Below are positions 45,623-55,870 of a stretch of DNA of 64,000 nucleotides, in pieces. This DNA comes from DAIOGN01 sp036745245. GTDB taxonomy: Bacteria; Zixibacteria; MSB-5A5; JAUVRN01. The notes beneath the pieces are model-generated. The model was given only the letters and a program-made list of their open reading frames with translations. It was not told the origin of the DNA and ran no database searches. The stretch is taken from assembly GCA_036745245.1 (NCBI GenBank), contig DAIOGN010000001.1, forward strand, positions 15,770 through 79,769, in the 5' to 3' direction. The position numbers and the translations under genes are program-made. Position 1 is the first letter of the stretch. Every line of letters starts with the position of its first letter.

Positions 45623-47545
45623 GTGCGCCAAGCGTACAGCCCTTTGTGGGTCATCCTGCTTCTCCTGTCGTCCCTCGCCCCGGGACCGGTTCTGGGGGCC
45701 GAGTACGCCTGGCCCCTTCTACGCTATTCAGGGTGCACATCGCTGTTCGGGGACTATCGCCCCGGACGTTACCACGCAGGGCTCGATTTCCGCACGGACG
45801 GTCAGGTGGGATGGCCGGTGGTGGCCGTGGGTGACGGCTACATTATGCGCGCCGGCACGTCGTACTATGGCTACGGCCGCGTGCTCTACCTCGCGCTCGA
45901 CGACGGCCGCGTGGCCGTCTACGGGCACCTGGATGAGTTCGGCCCGCAGGTCACCGAGCGGGTCCTCGCGGAACAGAAGCGCACACAGCGCTATTACACC
46001 AACCTCCACTTCCAGGCGAACGAGCTGCGGGTCACGCGTGGAATGACGATCGCGCGCTCGGGCGAGACGGGCGCGGGAGCGCCGCACCTGCACTTTGAAC
46101 TTCGTGGCAAAGAAAACAGGCCGGTGAATCCCGAATGGGAGGGATTCCATGTGGACGATCGGCGCGATCCTGAAATCGCCGCTCTGTGGATTTTGCCTCA
46201 GTATCAGGACGGCCGCCCAGGCGTAGGTCCCGCGGGTGTGAATCCTGCGAAGGTGCCACTCTCCGGCGGCACGAACGCACCGCTTCAGCCGGCGGAGGGG
46301 ACCCTGTACGCTTCGGGACCCGTGGCCTTCGCCGTGGAGGCGTACGATCGCAAGCCCAACTCTTCGGCGCGGCACAACATCTCAGGTCTGTCGCTTTTGG
46401 CAGGCGGTGACACACTGTTTGTGGCACGCTTCGACACGCTCGATTACGAAACGATGGGACAGGTGCGGCTGGAGCGGCTCCTGTGGCTCGACCCCGACGG
46501 CGATCTGTACGCGCTCTACAAGAGTCGCGGAAATGTCATGGCTCACAGCCGAACACGTGCCCGAAATCCACACGGGTTCCTGGAGGTGGTGCCGGGCGAC
46601 TCTGCGGTGCCCTTCGAAATCGTGGTGACTGACGCCAACCGCAATCGCCGTACGATTCGCGGCACGATCTCCTATCGCGAACCCGAGCTGCTCTTTGGAG
46701 ACGGGCCCGAGGAGCCGGTGGACATCCGCGCGCGGAGCCTGGACCTTCGTCCGCACCGGGCGCGGGGCCTGGAGGCCGACCTGGAAGCCCGCGGCCTCGT
46801 GTCGCAACTTCATTCGGTGTCGTCGGTGTTTAATCAGCTGTGCAGGCTCTTCGTGATCGACACGTTCGACTCCGTGGTGTGGTACGAAGGCATTGAGCTC
46901 GTGTTGTCGCAGATTATGGTGTTCGTGGTGTCGTCCGAACACGGACAGAGCGTGTGGCTTCCCGACTCCAGCGTGCAGATTCAGGTGCCCCCGCAGGCGG
47001 TGTACGAGAGATCGTTTCTCACTCTCCGCCGCGAGGTTCTGCCGGGAGGAGAGCCGGCGATCCATCTCGGGCCCGACGATCTGGTGCTGCGTGGGTCAGT
47101 GACCCTGTCATTTCGCGCACCGGAAAACGAAGATCGCGCGGTGTTCAGTTTCGGCAATTCGGCCAACCGCCTCTCGTTCGTGGAGAAACGGCGCCAGGAG
47201 GGACGGATCGTGATCCAGGCAGGCGGTCCGTCGGCGTTCACGTTCGCGATCGATTCCGTGCCCCCCGCCATCCGCCGACTGCGCCCGTCCGAAGGCGCGG
47301 TGGTGAACCGCCGCTTCGTAATCTCAGCCCAGGTGGACGACGACCTGTCGGGCGTGGGCAACGACACGATGATCGTGGTGCGCGTAAACGGCGAGTGGCT
47401 GCCCCCCGAGTACGATCCGGAGACCGACCGGCTGGTGGCACGTCCGATGAGGCCGTGGGCCGCGGGTAAACACTTGCTCGAACTGGAAGTGTACGACTGG
47501 GCCGGCAACGTAACGCGCGTGTCGCGCACATTCCACGTGAAGTAG
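45623..47545 (+). CDS. exported M23-family metallopeptidase with long C-terminal region
   Basis: A 640-residue secreted protein. Signal peptide to about residue 25; M23 (LytM) domain about 35-185 with zinc ligands in YHAGLDFRTD and HLHFELRG, plus YGHLDEF. So an endopeptidase or a regulator on peptidoglycan. The rest (from about 200) is beta-rich, Ig-like (PVAFAVEAYDR, VQIQVPPQAVYERS, PPAIRRLRPSEGAVVN, SGVGNDTMIVVRVNG). GTG 45623 is the start; the divergent PpiD gene begins 154 bases upstream. Confidence 0.9.
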   Translation: MRQAYSPLWVILLLLSSLAPGPVLGAEYAWPLLRYSGCTSLFGDYRPGRYHAGLDFRTDGQVGWPVVAVGDGYIMRAGTSYYGYGRVLYLALDDGRVAVYGHLDEFGPQVTERVLAEQKRTQRYYTNLHFQANELRVTRGMTIARSGETGAGAPHLHFELRGKENRPVNPEWEGFHVDDRRDPEIAALWILPQYQDGRPGVGPAGVNPAKVPLSGGTNAPLQPAEGTLYASGPVAFAVEAYDRKPNSSARHNISGLSLLAGGDTLFVARFDTLDYETMGQVRLERLLWLDPDGDLYALYKSRGNVMAHSRTRARNPHGFLEVVPGDSAVPFEIVVTDANRNRRTIRGTISYREPELLFGDGPEEPVDIRARSLDLRPHRARGLEADLEARGLVSQLHSVSSVFNQLCRLFVIDTFDSVVWYEGIELVLSQIMVFVVSSEHGQSVWLPDSSVQIQVPPQAVYERSFLTLRREVLPGGEPAIHLGPDDLVLRGSVTLSFRAPENEDRAVFSFGNSANRLSFVEKRRQEGRIVIQAGGPSAFTFAIDSVPPAIRRLRPSEGAVVNRRFVISAQVDDDLSGVGNDTMIVVRVNGEWLPPEYDPETDRLVARPMRPWAAGKHLLELEVYDWAGNVTRVSRTFHVK

Positions 47546-47557
47546 GACTCACGGCCC

Positions 47558-48256
47558 ATGTTTCCTCTCTACGACGACATTCCCAGTTCGCGCAAGCCGG
47601 TGGTGACATGGATGCTTCTGGCGGCCAACGTGGGGATCTACCTGTGGCAGGTCGTCAGCGGCACGGGCCAGGAAATCTGGGCCTGGAAGTTCGGTCTGGT
47701 ACCCTGGGAACTGGTCACCGGCAACGAGCTCACGCCTGAAGTACCCAGTTCGCCCTACCTCAACATCTTCAGCAGCATGTTCCTCCACGGTGACTTCATG
47801 CACCTGGGGGGCAACATGCTCTACCTCTGGATCTTTGGCGACAATGTGGAAGACCGCCTCGGTCCGGTTCGCTTTCTCATCTTCTATCTGCTCTCGGGCC
47901 TGGCGGCCACGGTGTTCTTCGTGTGGACGCAGCCCGGATTGAAGATTCCGCTGGTGGGTGCCTCGGGCGCTATCGCGGGGGTTCTGGGTGCCTACCTGGT
48001 GAGCTTCCCGAAGGCGCGGGTGGCCACGCTCATCTTCCTGGGATTCTACATCCGGGTGATCCAGATTCCGGCGGTTGTGGTGCTGGGACTCTGGTTCTTA
48101 CTGCAGTTGCTCTCGGGTCTGCCCACGGTGGCTTCGGCCGAGCAGGAGGGAGGCGTGGCGTTCATGGCGCACGCCGGCGGTTTCGTGGCGGGCATTCTGC
48201 TCGTCTGGGTGATGGCGCGACGGCCGCGCCGACCGGGCACGCTGTCGGAAGCGTAG
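47558..48256 (+). CDS. rhomboid family intramembrane serine protease
   Basis: A 232-residue integral membrane protease with six helices. The conserved loop FLHGDFMHLGGNMLYLWIFG, the catalytic serine in GASGAIAG and the histidine in FMAHAGGFVAG are present. Substrates are unknown. It follows the M23 gene by 12 bases and is convergent with the SPFH-Arc pair. Confidence 0.93.
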   Translation: MFPLYDDIPSSRKPVVTWMLLAANVGIYLWQVVSGTGQEIWAWKFGLVPWELVTGNELTPEVPSSPYLNIFSSMFLHGDFMHLGGNMLYLWIFGDNVEDRLGPVRFLIFYLLSGLAATVFFVWTQPGLKIPLVGASGAIAGVLGAYLVSFPKARVATLIFLGFYIRVIQIPAVVVLGLWFLLQLLSGLPTVASAEQEGGVAFMAHAGGFVAGILLVWVMARRPRRPGTLSEA

Positions 48257-48269
48257 CCCGGAGGGCGGA

Positions 48270-48431
48270 CTAGACCGAACCGCTCTTGGGGCCCTTCCTC
48301 TCGCGCGTCCAGGCGCGGAGAATGTATTCGATCTGGCCATTCATGCTGCGCAGGTCGGCCTCGGCCCAGCGCCGCAGCTCGTCGTACAGATCCTTGTCCA
48401 GTCTCAGCAGGAACGATTTTTTCTCGGCCAT
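48270..48431 (-). CDS. Arc-family ribbon-helix-helix DNA-binding protein
   Basis: A 53-residue protein: MAEKKSFLLRLDKDLYDEL is the beta strand and first helix of an Arc/MetJ fold, SMNGQIEYILRAWTR the second. It starts 30 bases after the SPFH gene in the same direction. Small regulators of this type accompany SPFH genes in other genomes; it may control its own operon through the dyads at 49339-49366. Confidence 0.85.
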   Translation of the reverse strand: MAEKKSFLLRLDKDLYDELRRWAEADLRSMNGQIEYILRAWTRERKGPKSGSV

Positions 48432-48461
48432 ACAGTTGGCTCGCGTGCCGACGCGGCACCC

Positions 48462-49322
48462 CTAGCGGTACAGCGTTCCCGTGTTCACCACTGGCTGCAC
48501 GGCACTTTCGCCGCACAGCACCACCAGCAGATTGCTCACCATGGTGGCGCGACGTTCGTCGTCGAGCTGCACCAGCTGGCGCTTGCTGAGTTCGGACAGC
48601 GCGTGTTCCACCATGCCCACGGCGCCCTCTACAATCGTATAGCGAGCCGCCACCACGGCTTCGGCCTGCTGGCGCCTCAGCATTTCGCCCGCAATTTCCG
48701 GCGCATACGCCAGGTGCGACAACCGCGCTTCGATCACTTTCACTCCCGCACGATCGAGTCGTTCCTGAAGTTCGTGCGCCAGCTTGTCGCTCACCTCGTC
48801 GGTGGCGCCGCGCAGGGTCACCTGAGTTTCATTCCCGTCGTAGGCGTAATTGGACGCCATGTGGCGCAGCGCCGACTCGCTTTGAACGCTCACGTAGTCG
48901 GTGTAGGCGTCCACTTCGAAGGAGGCGCGAAAGGGATCGGTGACCTTCCACACCACCACGGCTGCGATGTCGATCGGATTGCCCGACTTGTCGTTCACTT
49001 TCAGTCGCGCGGTTTCCTGGTTGCGCACGCGCAGCGAGATCTTCGTCTTCTTCAGGAAGGGATTCGCCCAGAAAAATCCATTCTCCACCACCGTCCCTTT
49101 GTACTTGCCGAAGAGCACCAGCAAGGCGGAGTAGTTGGGGTTGACGATGAAGAAGCCGCCGGCCATGATGGACGCGATAAGGATCAGGAACACGCCCGGG
49201 AGCAGAAGCTGCGGAGCGCCACCACTGCGAACCACCAGCGCCAATGCCACCGCGAACATGAGGATGACGATGAAGAGCAGAAACCAGCCCGACGAAACCT
49301 TCACGATTTGATTGCGATCCAT
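48462..49322 (-). CDS. SPFH (stomatin/prohibitin/flotillin) domain membrane protein
   Basis: Membrane scaffold protein, 286 residues. Two N-terminal helices (about 12-60), then the SPFH core ([49 protein letters not shown]) and an alpha-helical C-terminal part for oligomerisation ([16 protein letters not shown]). AGGAGGT lies eight bases upstream of ATG 49322. It forms an operon with the Arc-like gene. Members organise membrane microdomains or guard FtsH-like proteases; here only the family is sure. Confidence 0.92.
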   Translation of the reverse strand: MDRNQIVKVSSGWFLLFIVILMFAVALALVVRSGGAPQLLLPGVFLILIASIMAGGFFIVNPNYSALLVLFGKYKGTVVENGFFWANPFLKKTKISLRVRNQETARLKVNDKSGNPIDIAAVVVWKVTDPFRASFEVDAYTDYVSVQSESALRHMASNYAYDGNETQVTLRGATDEVSDKLAHELQERLDRAGVKVIEARLSHLAYAPEIAGEMLRRQQAEAVVAARYTIVEGAVGMVEHALSELSKRQLVQLDDERRATMVSNLLVVLCGESAVQPVVNTGTLYR

Positions 49323-49338
49323 TGTGGACCTCCTGTTA

Positions 49339-49366
49339 GATATCGATATGATATCATTATTATATC
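49339..49366. promoter_or_regulatory. overlapping AT-rich dyads upstream of SPFH-Arc operon
   Basis: The 28 bases hold GATATC, TATCGATA and ATGATATCAT (49348-49357), all palindromic, next to a TTGACG/TATCAT-like promoter on the minus strand. Ribbon-helix-helix repressors bind such short dyads, so this may be the operator of the Arc-like protein. Confidence 0.5.
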
Positions 49367-49464
49367 GTACGTCAAGATGATTAGCTGAAGCGCCTGAGAT
49401 CGATCCTATTAATATGTTGACACACAATAGGTTACCACAAGTTGGCCCCGGCACATGGACGTCT

Positions 49465-49493
49465 TTGTAATGGGCCCGGCGGGCTGCTATATT
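49465..49493 (+). promoter_or_regulatory. promoter of dnaE
   Basis: TTGTAA (49465-49470), exactly 17 bases, TATATT (49488-49493); about 62 bases before the dnaE ATG. Confidence 0.5.
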
Positions 49494-49555
49494 CACGAGC
49501 CGGAGCCTGTCCCGGCATAATTCCCGGGCAACTTGTCCCCGTAACACAGCCGCAT

Positions 49556-52500
49556 ATGCATTACGCCGACTTCGTCCACCTGCACAACCACACGCAGTAC
49601 AGTCTGCTGGACGGCGCCAACAAGGTGAAGGACCTCGTGAAGGCGGCGCACAAGTTCAACATGCCCGCGCTGGCGATCACGGATCACGGCAACATGTTCG
49701 GCGCGATCGAATTCTACCAGGAGGCGCGCAAGCAGGGCGTCAAGCCGATCCTCGGCTGCGAAGTGTACGTGGCGGAAGAGTCGCGCTTCGACAGAAACGC
49801 AGCGCGCGGACAGAACCGCACCTACCACCTCGTGCTTTTGTGCAAGAACCTCGAAGGCTACCAGAACCTCGTGCATCTGGTGTCGTCGGCCTACCTCGAG
49901 GGGTTCTACCGCAAACCGCGCATCGACTACGAGCTGCTCTCCAAGCATTCGCAGGGCCTCGTGGCCCTCTCGGCCTGTCTGCAGGGCGAAGTGGCCAGCC
50001 ACCTGCTGCACGAGAAACCCGAGTCGGCCAAACAGCGCGCGATGCGCTATGCCGGGCTCTTCGGTGAAGGGAACTTCTTCCTCGAGATCCAGGATCATCA
50101 CCTCGATGCCGAGGACCGCGTGCGTCCCGAGATCGTGCGCCTGGCCCAGGAGACCGGCCTGCCACTCGTGTGCACCAACGACTGCCATTATCTCAAGAAG
50201 GAACACGCGAAGGCTCACGACGCGCTGTTGTGTCTGCAAACCGGCAAGACGCTGGCCGATCACGACCGCCTGCGCTACGAAACCTCCGAGTTGTACGTGA
50301 AGTCGCCGGACGAGATGAAGGAACTGTTCCGCCACGTCCCGTCGGCCATCGAGAACACGGTGCGTATCGCAGAGATGTGTCATCTCGAACTCGAATTCGG
50401 CCAGTCGAAGCTGCCGCGCTTCCCCCTGCCCGCCAACTACGCGTCCCCCGATGCCTACATGGTGCAGCAGGCACAACAGGGGCTGGAGAAGCGATACAGC
50501 ACCATCACGCCCGACATCCAGAAGCGCCTCGACTTCGAACTGGGCGTGATCTCCGAGATGGGATACGCGGGCTACTTCCTCATCGTGCAGGACTTCATTC
50601 AGTTCGCGAAGAATCAGGGGATTCCGGTGGGCCCCGGCCGCGGCTCGGCCGCGGGGTCGCTCGTGTCGTACGCGCTTGGCATCACCAACATCGACCCGCT
50701 GCGCTACGGGCTGCTCTTCGAGCGATTCCTCAACCCCGAGCGCATCAGCATGCCCGACATCGACATCGACTTCGCCGATCGCGAACGCGACCGCGTGATC
50801 GACTACGTGGTGAAGAAATACGGCTCCGAAAACGTTGCGCAGATCATCACGTTCGGGTCCATGGCGGCGCGCGCGGTGGTGCGCGACGTGGGCCGCGTGA
50901 TGGGCATGACCTACGGAGACGTGGACACCATTGCCAAGCTCGTGCCCATGGAGCCCGGCATCACGCTCGACGAGGCGCTGGAGAAAGAGCCTCGCCTGCG
51001 GGAATTGGCGAAGGGTGATCTGCGCATCAGCGAGCTGTTGGACCATTCACGCGTGCTGGAGGGGCTCTCGCGCCACGCCTCCACGCACGCGGCGGGCGTG
51101 GTGATTGCGCCCGACCGGATCACGCGTTGGGTGCCGTTGTACAAATCGTCGAAGGACGAAGTCACCACCCAGTACGACATGAAGGGCGTCGAAGCGCTGG
51201 GCCTCTTGAAAATGGACTTCCTGGGCCTGCGTACGCTCACCGTGCTCGAAGATGCCCTGCGTAACATCCGCGACAACCGTGGCATCGAGATCCGCCTCGA
51301 CGACATCCCCCTCGACGACGCCGGAACGTATGCACTGTTCGGCCTGGGGCGCACCATCGGCCTGTTCCAGTTCGAATCGTCGGGCATGCGCGACTACCTC
51401 CGCAAGCTGAAGCCCGAGCGCCTGGAGGATCTGGGCGCCATGAACGCGCTGTACCGGCCGGGCCCTCTCGACGCGGGCACCGTGGAGTTGTACATCGAAC
51501 GCCGGCACGGGCGTCGCAAGGTGGACTACCTGCACCCCCGGCTCGAACCGATCCTCGCCGAAACGTACGGCGTAATCGTGTACCAGGAGCAGGTGATGCG
51601 GATCAGCACCGATCTGGCGGGATTTTCGCTGGGCCAGTCGGATACGCTTCGCAAGGCCATGGGCAAGAAGCAGGCCGACCTCATGGCCACGCAGAAGGAT
51701 CTGTTCCTCTCAGGCTGTGACAGAAACGGCATCGGCCGCGAGAAGGCGCTCGCCATCTTCGATGAAATGGAGACCTTCGCCCGCTACGGATTCGTGAAAG
51801 CGCACGCCTTCGGCTACGCACTCGTGGCCTACCAGACCGCGTTTCTCAAGGCCCACTATCCCGTGGAATTCATGGCGGCCCTTCTGTCGTCCGAACTGCA
51901 GTCGTCCGAGCGGGTGGTGCAGCTTCTCTCGGAGTGCAAAGAACTCGACGTGGAGGTGGTGCCGCCCGACATCAACGAAAGCGACGTGGAGTTTGCCCCT
52001 CGCGGCCGCAAGATCCACTTCGCGATCTGCGCCGTGAAGAACGTGGGGCGGTCGGCCGTGGAATCGATCGTGGCGGCGCGGACTGCCGGCGGACCATTCG
52101 ACAGCGTGTTCGACTTCGCCAGCCGCATGGACCCGCGCTCTCTCAATCGCCGCGCGCTCGAAAGCCTCATTGAGGCCGGCGCGTTCGACCGTCTCGAGCC
52201 GCATCGCGCCGCTCTTCACGCGGGCGCCGAGATGATCGTCCAGTTTGCGCAGCGCTCGGGGGAAGAACGCGATCTGGGACAGGGATCTCTGTTTGGCGGC
52301 GCCGGCGCCTCTTCGTTGAAACCGCCCGAGTTGCCCGGCGTGCCACCGTGGCCCCCCGCCGAGAAACTCCGGCGCGAGAAACTGGTGCTCGGACTGTACG
52401 TCTCCGGGCATCCGCTCGAGCGCTACCGCCGCTGCGTGGACGCGCTGGCGGTGCCTATCGAGTCGGTGGATGAAATGCGCGACCGCGCCGAGGTGACGGT

Positions 52501-52996
52501 GGCCGGCATCATCAACAGCATCACTCAGAAATACGACAAGAAGGGCAAGCCCTTCGGCATCGCGCAGCTGGAGGACTTCACCGGTCAGATCGAACTTCTC
52601 TGCTTCGGCGAAACGTACGAGGAACACGCACCGCTCCTTGTGGCCGATCGCATGGTGCTGGCCACGGGCCAGGTGTCCACGCGCGAGGGAGAACGCGCGA
52701 AGCTCCGCTTGCTGCGCCTCTCCGATCTCAAGACGGCGTGGGAGGAGCCGCGGCTGTCCCTGCGCCTGTCGCTGGCCGGAACTCCTCTGGCCCAGGGCAA
52801 CTCGGCTCTGCTCAATCTGCTTTCGGCCCATCCCGGCTCAACGCCGGTGATCATGACCGTGGCCTTGCCGCAGGAGGAGGTGACGCTGCGCGCGGCCCGA
52901 CACCCCGTCAAGCTGTCCGACCGGCTCTTGACGGATCTCGAGGAATTGCTGGGCCCCCGGGCCGTGCGGATAACACGCAACGGTGTAATCGATTAG
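49556..52996 (+). CDS. dnaE: DNA polymerase III alpha subunit
   Basis: Replicative polymerase, 1146 residues. N-terminal PHP domain ([25 protein letters not shown]), palm with [19 protein letters not shown] and catalytic aspartates in [15 protein letters not shown] (about 400-410), thumb/fingers ([23 protein letters not shown]), a helix-hairpin-helix region, and an OB-fold ([13 protein letters not shown]). Layout matches DnaE1. ATG 49556 gives the standard start at [12 protein letters not shown]. No Shine-Dalgarno is evident. Confidence 0.97.
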   Translation: MHYADFVHLHNHTQYSLLDGANKVKDLVKAAHKFNMPALAITDHGNMFGAIEFYQEARKQGVKPILGCEVYVAEESRFDRNAARGQNRTYHLVLLCKNLEGYQNLVHLVSSAYLEGFYRKPRIDYELLSKHSQGLVALSACLQGEVASHLLHEKPESAKQRAMRYAGLFGEGNFFLEIQDHHLDAEDRVRPEIVRLAQETGLPLVCTNDCHYLKKEHAKAHDALLCLQTGKTLADHDRLRYETSELYVKSPDEMKELFRHVPSAIENTVRIAEMCHLELEFGQSKLPRFPLPANYASPDAYMVQQAQQGLEKRYSTITPDIQKRLDFELGVISEMGYAGYFLIVQDFIQFAKNQGIPVGPGRGSAAGSLVSYALGITNIDPLRYGLLFERFLNPERISMPDIDIDFADRERDRVIDYVVKKYGSENVAQIITFGSMAARAVVRDVGRVMGMTYGDVDTIAKLVPMEPGITLDEALEKEPRLRELAKGDLRISELLDHSRVLEGLSRHASTHAAGVVIAPDRITRWVPLYKSSKDEVTTQYDMKGVEALGLLKMDFLGLRTLTVLEDALRNIRDNRGIEIRLDDIPLDDAGTYALFGLGRTIGLFQFESSGMRDYLRKLKPERLEDLGAMNALYRPGPLDAGTVELYIERRHGRRKVDYLHPRLEPILAETYGVIVYQEQVMRISTDLAGFSLGQSDTLRKAMGKKQADLMATQKDLFLSGCDRNGIGREKALAIFDEMETFARYGFVKAHAFGYALVAYQTAFLKAHYPVEFMAALLSSELQSSERVVQLLSECKELDVEVVPPDINESDVEFAPRGRKIHFAICAVKNVGRSAVESIVAARTAGGPFDSVFDFASRMDPRSLNRRALESLIEAGAFDRLEPHRAALHAGAEMIVQFAQRSGEERDLGQGSLFGGAGASSLKPPELPGVPPWPPAEKLRREKLVLGLYVSGHPLERYRRCVDALAVPIESVDEMRDRAEVTVAGIINSITQKYDKKGKPFGIAQLEDFTGQIELLCFGETYEEHAPLLVADRMVLATGQVSTREGERAKLRLLRLSDLKTAWEEPRLSLRLSLAGTPLAQGNSALLNLLSAHPGSTPVIMTVALPQEEVTLRAARHPVKLSDRLLTDLEELLGPRAVRITRNGVID

Positions 52997-53155
52997 GAGG
53001 AGGGCTGGCCCGAAACGCCCGAGCGCTCGATGGGCCGCGCCGGACGGGGAGTTCCGCGCTCTGGGCTTGCGCCATCTGCGCGGTAGAGGCTACCGTCTAG
53101 TTTGGAACCGTATCGCCCGATACGGGTTGTAAGAGGTGCAGGACAGGACTTGAAG

Positions 53156-53737
53156 ATGACTCATAGACTCTTTGCCGCCGGGCTTCTCAGCCTGGCTCTC
53201 GACGGTACCGCGCCTGCTCAGGCGCAGTCGTCTGAGCCCGTTCCGGCCGTGCAATGGGTGGAGTTCGAAGACGGTCTCAAGGCCGCCTCCGCCACGGGCA
53301 AACACATCATGGTGGACGTGTACACCGACTGGTGCGGCTACTGCAAGAAGCTCGAGTCCGAGACGTACTCCGAAGAAGGTGTGCGGCGCGTGCTGGCCGA
53401 ATCGTTCATCTCGATCAAGCTCAAAGGGGACTCGGGAAAAAAGTTGAAGGTCACCGCCCGCACCGTGGAGTCCCAGGGCAAGACGTTGCTTCAGTTCGTG
53501 ACCACAGATACGGCCTCGTCCAGTGAGGCCGCCATTTCACGCGGTGCCCTGAAGGCCCGAGGTTTTCCCACGATCGCCTTCCTGGCCCCCGACGGGCGCC
53601 TCATCACCACGCGCGGCGGCTACGTGAACGCCGAGCAGTTCATCCCCATCATCAATTACATCAAAGACGATCTGTACGAAGTAATGACCTTCGACGACTA
53701 TCTGCGGAGCCTCGCCAAGGCCGAGGAGAAGTCCTGA
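53156..53737 (+). CDS. exported thioredoxin-fold protein (CxxC active)
   Basis: A 193-residue periplasmic protein. Signal peptide to about residue 24 (TAPAQAQS), then a thioredoxin fold with the active site DWCGYCKKLE and cis-proline region RGFPTIAFL. DsbD-C/DUF255-like thioredoxins look like this and reduce or oxidise exported proteins. First of three neighbouring thioredoxin-fold genes; the next starts two bases after its stop. Confidence 0.87.
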   Translation: MTHRLFAAGLLSLALDGTAPAQAQSSEPVPAVQWVEFEDGLKAASATGKHIMVDVYTDWCGYCKKLESETYSEEGVRRVLAESFISIKLKGDSGKKLKVTARTVESQGKTLLQFVTTDTASSSEAAISRGALKARGFPTIAFLAPDGRLITTRGGYVNAEQFIPIINYIKDDLYEVMTFDDYLRSLAKAEEKS

Positions 53738-53739
53738 AG

Positions 53740-54342
53740 ATGGGCATTCACTCGGTTGCCCTGAGGGCCCTCCGGCCGGCGCTCTGTCTTGTGGTGTTCC
53801 TCGCGTCCGTTCAACTGTCCGGCTGCGGCTCTCCGGCCGACGAGCCAGCGGGTGAATTCTCCCAGGCCATGCCCGTGCAGAAGCCAGCCGACTCCTCTGC
53901 GGTGGCGGTCACGCGCAGCCCGAAGGCCATGCCCGATTTCGAGCTTCAGGATCTTTCGGGCCGGCCTGTGCGTCTCTCCGACTACGCCGGCAAGGCGGTA
54001 CTTCTGAACTTCTGGGCCACGTGGTGCCCGCCCTGCAAGGCGGAGCTTCCGGATCTGGTGGAGCTTCAGCGCACGCACGGCGGTGACCAATTCGTGGTGA
54101 TCGGCGTGTCGCTGGATCAGACCGGCGTTCATGGCGTGCGCGAATTCGTGGCTGAGCGCGGCCTGAACTACCCCATCCTCATGGGCAACGAGGACGTGGT
54201 CATCCAGTACGGAAACTTTCGCGGCATCCCCACAACGTTCCTCCTGAACACACAACACGAACTCGAGCGCAAATACACCGGGCTCGTGACGCGCAAGATG
54301 GTGGAATCCGACCTCACCCGCCTGTTCGACGGCCAGGCGTAG
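53740..54342 (+). CDS. TlpA-like thioredoxin lipoprotein
   Basis: A 200-residue lipoprotein: signal peptide ending LSGC, then a TlpA/ResA-type domain with FWATWCPPCKAELPDLVEL and FRGIPTTFLLN. Likely a periplasmic reductant for cytochrome or other thiol maturation. Starts two bases after the preceding thioredoxin gene and is followed by a degenerate thioredoxin-like protein. Confidence 0.9.
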   Translation: MGIHSVALRALRPALCLVVFLASVQLSGCGSPADEPAGEFSQAMPVQKPADSSAVAVTRSPKAMPDFELQDLSGRPVRLSDYAGKAVLLNFWATWCPPCKAELPDLVELQRTHGGDQFVVIGVSLDQTGVHGVREFVAERGLNYPILMGNEDVVIQYGNFRGIPTTFLLNTQHELERKYTGLVTRKMVESDLTRLFDGQA

Positions 54343-54373
54343 CGCTCTTTCGTTTGCGCAGCATCACGAGTAC

Positions 54374-55759
54374 ATGACCGCAACACGCGCGCGCGGACCC
54401 CTGTTCCTCATCCTCGGGCTGGCGTTGGGCGGCTGGCTCATCTATCTGGGCGTGTCGGCCACCTCTTCCAACCCCGAAACGTCCGCCCTTCCTGCGCACC
54501 AGGAACTCGCCTTCCTGCCGTGGAACCAGGCCACGTGGAGCGAAGCGGCCGCACGGCCGGCGCTTGTGTTCCTGCTCATCTCCGATTCCTTGGCGCAGCG
54601 TGCGAGAGATCTCGAAACCTGGCTTTCGCAACAGCCTCTGGCCGCCACTGTGGCAGGGCAGTTTCTCCCGGTGCGCATCGATCGGCGCGACCGACCCGAC
54701 TTAGTCGAGCGCTACGCGGAAAACCAGGTGCCGCATCTCTCCGTGCTCCTGCCAACGGGTGAAGCGCTGGCCCGCCTGTCGGGCGAACCCGACACGTGGT
54801 CCGAACAGCTCGTGGAAACCGTGCGCTACTGGCGGGATCACCAGTCGGAATTGCGCGATCGCGCCGAAGCGTTCTGGCAGTCGCAAGCCGAACCCGCGTT
54901 ACCCATTGAAGCCGCGCCGTCCCCGGAGTCGGACCTCCGGGCACTGGACTCGGCCGTCTCTCTCCTGGTGAGTGATCTTATCGAACAGAACCCTGGCCCC
55001 GCGCTCTGGCGCACCGATCTCGATCGCTATCTGTCGGCTCGTCGCAGCCCACGCGCAGACTCGCTGCACGCCGCGCTCAAGGCCGCGCGCACCGCGAGAG
55101 TGAACGAGCTGGGGAGCGCGGCAACGCTTGAGGCCACGCGCGCCGAGTGGCTTCGCACGATTCTGGAACTTCACCGGTATGGCGGACTCGACGTCCAGGC
55201 CGAACGGCTCCGCAACGCGAAAACGGAATGGGATCGTTTGGGAAGGGCGGCGACCGCGGAAGAAGCTGCGCTCGAAGTGCAGCTGGCGGCGGCTCTCGGA
55301 GACGCCTCGACTCCCACGTATCCTGGCAGCTGGCTGGGGATCGTTTCAACGGCCGGCGCCTCGCTTCCGCACACCCCGGAGCAAATGGACCTCGATGGCT
55401 ATCTGATGGACGCTCTCACCTGGCTTGAGTGTCTGCTCGACCTGGAGGGAGCTGCTTCGAACCAAATCGCGACACGCCTGGCCGACAGCCTCTGGGCCGG
55501 GCTCTGGGATTCCGAGCGGAAGGCGCTTCGAGACAAGCCGGCCTTCGACGGATATCTGCGCGAGGTCACGGTGTTTCCCAGAGTCCAGCTGGGAAGGGCC
55601 GCTTCCTGCTTTGACAGGCTCTCGAGAGTCACGGGCGAGGGCCGCTTCGCCGCCCGGGCCGACAGCTGCATTTCAGGCTTTGCGCCTTACGCCTCCGCGG
55701 CGGGCGCGGCCGCTACGCTGTACGGCGAATCGCTCTCGCGTCGGGCTGGCGGTTCCTGA
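54374..55759 (+). CDS. membrane-anchored protein with degenerate thioredoxin-like N-terminal domain
   Basis: A 461-residue protein with an N-terminal helix (about 10-27), a domain resembling thioredoxin in strand pattern (ALVFLLISDSLAQRARDLET, FLPVRIDRRDRPDL, VPHLSVLLPTGEALARL) but with no CxxC, and a long helical C-terminal region with arginine- and alanine-rich repeats. The combination recalls DUF255/YyaL proteins (thioredoxin plus helical barrel), reduced. It is 31 bases from the TlpA gene. I cannot name a function; a redox-inactive partner is one idea. Confidence 0.65.
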   Translation: MTATRARGPLFLILGLALGGWLIYLGVSATSSNPETSALPAHQELAFLPWNQATWSEAAARPALVFLLISDSLAQRARDLETWLSQQPLAATVAGQFLPVRIDRRDRPDLVERYAENQVPHLSVLLPTGEALARLSGEPDTWSEQLVETVRYWRDHQSELRDRAEAFWQSQAEPALPIEAAPSPESDLRALDSAVSLLVSDLIEQNPGPALWRTDLDRYLSARRSPRADSLHAALKAARTARVNELGSAATLEATRAEWLRTILELHRYGGLDVQAERLRNAKTEWDRLGRAATAEEAALEVQLAAALGDASTPTYPGSWLGIVSTAGASLPHTPEQMDLDGYLMDALTWLECLLDLEGAASNQIATRLADSLWAGLWDSERKALRDKPAFDGYLREVTVFPRVQLGRAASCFDRLSRVTGEGRFAARADSCISGFAPYASAAGAAATLYGESLSRRAGGS

Positions 55760-55832
55760 GTGCGCGCCCGCTGCCACAGGCGTTTTGAGCGCCGGGAACG
55801 AACACGTCGCCCGAGCGTAAACCTAAAACAGG

Positions 55833-55860
55833 TTGACATTTAGGGACCCGAAGCTACTTT
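55833..55860 (+). promoter_or_regulatory. promoter-like element upstream of DUF3179 gene
   Basis: A perfect TTGACA (55833-55838), 16-base spacer, TACTTT (55855-55860), about 10 bases before the ATG at 55871. Also a nearby AACCT-AAAAC-AGGTT dyad overlaps the -35. Confidence 0.45.
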
Positions 55861-55870
55861 ACGCCGTTCG

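Noticed and set aside
49493..51046. Antisense frame of over 500 codons inside dnaE
   Set aside because: Shadow of DnaE; no recognisable domain and typical complement composition.
55820..55834. AACCT-AAAAC-AGGTT dyad as an operator
   Set aside because: Five-base arms are too short to stand alone, though it overlaps a -35 box.
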